Shown: positions 16,734 through 18,869 of the stretch, in pieces
Position numbering within the stretch: position 1 is the stretch's first letter
How the letters are laid out: the number at the start of each line of letters is the position of its first letter
Assembly (NCBI GenBank): GCA_023409755.1
Contig: JAEYRA010000067.1
Location: 1-18,869 of the forward strand
Origin: Bacillota bacterium
GTDB taxonomy: Bacteria > Bacillota > Clostridia > Christensenellales > UMGS416
Reading direction: 5' to 3'
DNA length: 18,869 nt
The notes under the pieces: generated by a model
What the model was told of the DNA's origin: nothing
Database searches by the model: none
What the model saw: only the letters and a program-made list of their open reading frames with translations
Position numbers and translations under genes: made by a program

Positions 16734-18074
16734 ATGCAGGCATTGCGCCAACGCCACGAGAACAAGTGGCTCCTTCCAGTGTATATCCTGCTGCTGACCG
16801 GAGCCGGGGTTTTGTTGTCGGCAAAACCGGTGCACCTGTTCTGGAGCGATCTGTTAGCTGGTCCCAATATCACTGATCAACTGATTGAACTTGCCATTCT
16901 GACCATTATCCTGTCACTCACGCGTTCCCTGTCGCTGCCACTGCCAGGTTTGCGAATGAGCGGCGACGCGGTGGACATTTCGTCGGTCGCCATCTACGCT
17001 GCTTATCTTGTGAAGGGTGCGGGCGGGGCCGTCACGGTCATTGTGCTGAGCGCGTTCTTCACCTTTGCCAGGTTGGAAGACGGAAAGATTCTCCACATCT
17101 TCAACACCAAGTTCATTAAGACCGTCTTTAACAACATCAATCTTGTTATTTCTGTCGCGGTTGGCGCTCTGGCCTTTGAGGCAGTGGGCGGCCAACCCGG
17201 TACGTTGGCAGGGCTGCAGTTGCCCGGGGTCATCGGCCCCTCACTTCTATACCTGGTCGTTTCGCTATTTTCTGATTGCATCGGTATTGTGCTCCTTTTC
17301 AACATTCTGCGTGGTGCACCGTTTTTGCCCACAATGGTGGACGGCCTGCGAACCCTGGGGCCTAAGCTCATGGCTCTGGCACCCATCGGCTTCTTCTTGG
17401 CGTATCTGTTTATGATTCAGGGTGGTTCCTACATGGCGCTGCTGTTCTTTGTGCCGCTCATGTTTGCCCGCTTTGCGTTCAAACTCTATCTGGACAGCAA
17501 GGAGCAATTCCTGCACACCATCAGCACGCTGACGAACGCCATCGAAGCCAAGGACGAATACACCGAAGGCCACTCCAAGCGGGTGGCACAGTATTCGCTG
17601 GACATTGCCATGGCCATGGGCCTGAAGCCCGCCCAGTTGGAGAACATTCAGATCGGTGCGGTGCTCCATGACATTGGCAAGATTGGCATTGAAGATTATA
17701 TTTTGCAGAAACCCGCCAAACTGGACGACGAGGAGTGGAACCGAATTCAGCAGCATCCGGAGATTGGTCTCAAGATTCTGGAAGACGTCAAGCTTGACAA
17801 GGTTATCAAGGATATGATTGAGCTGCACCATATCCATTACGATCGCAGTGGTTACCCCGAAGGGCACCGCGGCGACGATCTGTCGACGGAGGTGCACATC
17901 ATCATATTGGCGGATGCCTACGACGCGATGACCAGTGACCGACCGTATCGAACTGCTATGAGTGAAGAGATGGCGCTTTCCATCATTCGCAAGGAACGCG
18001 GCAAGCAGTTCCATCCTGATATTGTAGACGTCTTTCTCGCCATGAAGGAACGGGAGGCGGCGAAGCAACCATGA
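16734..18074 (+). CDS. Membrane-bound HD-GYP domain protein, probable c-di-GMP phosphodiesterase
   Basis: A 446-residue protein. Residues about 15-255 form a multi-pass membrane region with several hydrophobic helices, resembling a membrane sensor module. A linker helix (about 258-275) leads to the HD-GYP domain (about 270-440). Visible motifs are EGHSKRVAQYS with His280, the HD pair His312-Asp313 in VLHDIGKIGI, a QQHPEIG motif, HH followed by SGYP with GYP at 373-375, and LADAYDAMTSDRPYR. HD-GYP proteins hydrolyse cyclic di-GMP using a metal cluster. The core reads HHIHYDRSGYP, whereas HHERYDGSGYP or similar is usual; metal-binding residues are kept but two flanking positions differ. GAGGAG (16723-16728) lies 5 bases before the ATG. 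The gene overlaps the next one by ATGA. Confidence 0.92.
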   Translation: MQALRQRHENKWLLPVYILLLTGAGVLLSAKPVHLFWSDLLAGPNITDQLIELAILTIILSLTRSLSLPLPGLRMSGDAVDISSVAIYAAYLVKGAGGAVTVIVLSAFFTFARLEDGKILHIFNTKFIKTVFNNINLVISVAVGALAFEAVGGQPGTLAGLQLPGVIGPSLLYLVVSLFSDCIGIVLLFNILRGAPFLPTMVDGLRTLGPKLMALAPIGFFLAYLFMIQGGSYMALLFFVPLMFARFAFKLYLDSKEQFLHTISTLTNAIEAKDEYTEGHSKRVAQYSLDIAMAMGLKPAQLENIQIGAVLHDIGKIGIEDYILQKPAKLDDEEWNRIQQHPEIGLKILEDVKLDKVIKDMIELHHIHYDRSGYPEGHRGDDLSTEVHIIILADAYDAMTSDRPYRTAMSEEMALSIIRKERGKQFHPDIVDVFLAMKEREAAKQP

Positions 18075-18869
18075 CGATGCTGGTTTTTGTTCTCCTGGGT
18101 CTGCTCATTGGCTTTTTTCGCGCCGGCGGCATCAGCGGCCTGGCGCGTACTCCGTTGCGTCAGCCGTGGCTGCTGGTGGTGGCGCTGGCAATGCAGGCGG
18201 CCCTGATGATTGCCGGGCCACTGGTGCCTGGCTTTTTTGTTGGTAAAATGGTACTGGTGCAGGTGCTGCGCTTCCTGCCGCTGCTGCTGTTTGTGGCGTT
18301 CAACGCCCGCGACTGGCGCATTGACGTGGCCGGGCTGGGGGTGGCACTGAACGCCACGGTTATCCTGGCCAACGGCGGTCAAATGCCGGTGCACTGGATG
18401 GTGCGTGACATGCCCGTCCTGGCACAAAGCGTGCAGCAGATTCTGGGGGGCTCCGTCCCTGACTATATGATTATGACAGGGGCGGGCAGTGCCCGCCTGT
18501 GGGTGCTGGGCGATCTGCTGGCGTACCCGGTGTTCCAAACGGTGGGGTTTGCCAGCGTGGGTGACTTGGTTCTGGGCTTGGGGGTGCTGCTATGGCTGCA
18601 GCATGCCATGGTTCGCTATGCAGCGGGCCGCCATGTACGCGGCTCCCTGGCGCGGGAGCCACGGGTGTTCGAGCGCAAGCCAGAGCCCGTGATGGAAGCT
18701 CCCATTGCTCCTGCTGCTGCCGGCAGGGTGGAGGCTCCTGCGGAGGAGGTCATCCCCCTCGGCAGGCACGCCATTGAAAAGCAGCCGCTCCCGGTGGGGC
18801 AGGCTGAGCCAGTGCCGCAGCCCAACCACGAACCCGGCCCCCAGCCATTGGACGCGCACCCTGTCGCGG
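18071..18869 (+). CDS. DUF5317-like membrane protein, cut by the window edge
   Basis: The frame stays open to the end of the window (266 codons seen), so the C-terminus is missing. Residues about 1-185 hold roughly five or six hydrophobic helices. The motif ATVILANGGQMPVHW (about residues 96-110) is typical of the DUF5317 family as I recall it, a group of uncharacterised Bacillota and Actinobacteria membrane proteins. After about residue 195 the chain becomes a hydrophilic tail rich in Pro, Ala and Glu, probably disordered. Its ATG overlaps the HD-GYP stop (18071-18074), so the two are translationally coupled and may work together, for example as a sensor or anchor for the phosphodiesterase. 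Function is unknown. Confidence 0.8.
   Translation, partial: MTMLVFVLLGLLIGFFRAGGISGLARTPLRQPWLLVVALAMQAALMIAGPLVPGFFVGKMVLVQVLRFLPLLLFVAFNARDWRIDVAGLGVALNATVILANGGQMPVHWMVRDMPVLAQSVQQILGGSVPDYMIMTGAGSARLWVLGDLLAYPVFQTVGFASVGDLVLGLGVLLWLQHAMVRYAAGRHVRGSLAREPRVFERKPEPVMEAPIAPAAAGRVEAPAEEVIPLGRHAIEKQPLPVGQAEPVPQPNHEPGPQPLDAHPVA

Overview
The window looks like a chromosomal segment of a fairly high-GC member of the Bacillota, probably of the Clostridia type. The right half carries the ppdK - dnaG - rpoD arrangement familiar from that group, with strong Shine-Dalgarno sequences, GTG and TTG starts alongside ATG, classic intrinsic terminators and near-consensus sigma-A promoters. No species can be named from the sequence alone.

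Left half, all on the minus strand (1-7895). Reading in the direction of transcription: a tRNA-Leu(GAG) with a perfect consensus promoter; an ADP-ribosylglycohydrolase-like gene broken by a one-base frameshift; a gap of about 450 bases with a hairpin and a promoter; then a tightly packed four-gene cluster (6323 to 1294) resembling the late part of the staphyloxanthin pathway. The cluster holds two different COG1233-type FAD desaturase/oxidase-like proteins, a CrtQ-like membrane glycosyltransferase and a CrtO-like acyltransferase. The first of these carries an unusual C-terminal cysteine-rich domain resembling the Fe-S domain of the glutamate synthase small subunit. After the cluster come a small remnant that may be the end of an MmcQ/YjbR-type gene, a pyroglutamyl-peptidase gene, and, from its own promoter, a small membrane protein cut by the window edge. 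No crtM-like synthase lies in the window, so the first carotenoid step, if this is a carotenoid pathway, must be encoded elsewhere.

Right half, all on the plus strand (7966-18869). A secreted or membrane-anchored M14 zinc carboxypeptidase with an SH3-like domain; pyruvate, phosphate dikinase with a structured leader and strong terminator; dnaG and rpoD as an operon ending in a strong terminator; an unrecognised two-domain protein under its own promoter with a palindrome at the probable start point; then a third unit of a 26-residue membrane peptide, an HD-GYP c-di-GMP phosphodiesterase-like membrane protein and a DUF5317-like membrane protein that runs off the window.

The right side is housekeeping (central carbon flux, replication priming, primary sigma factor) followed by a signalling unit. 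The left side is accessory, more AT-rich in parts and containing degraded genes. The tRNA and the two divergent promoters at 7890-7994 mark the boundary. The most interesting item is the desaturase/Fe-S fusion at the head of the carotenoid-tailoring-like operon.
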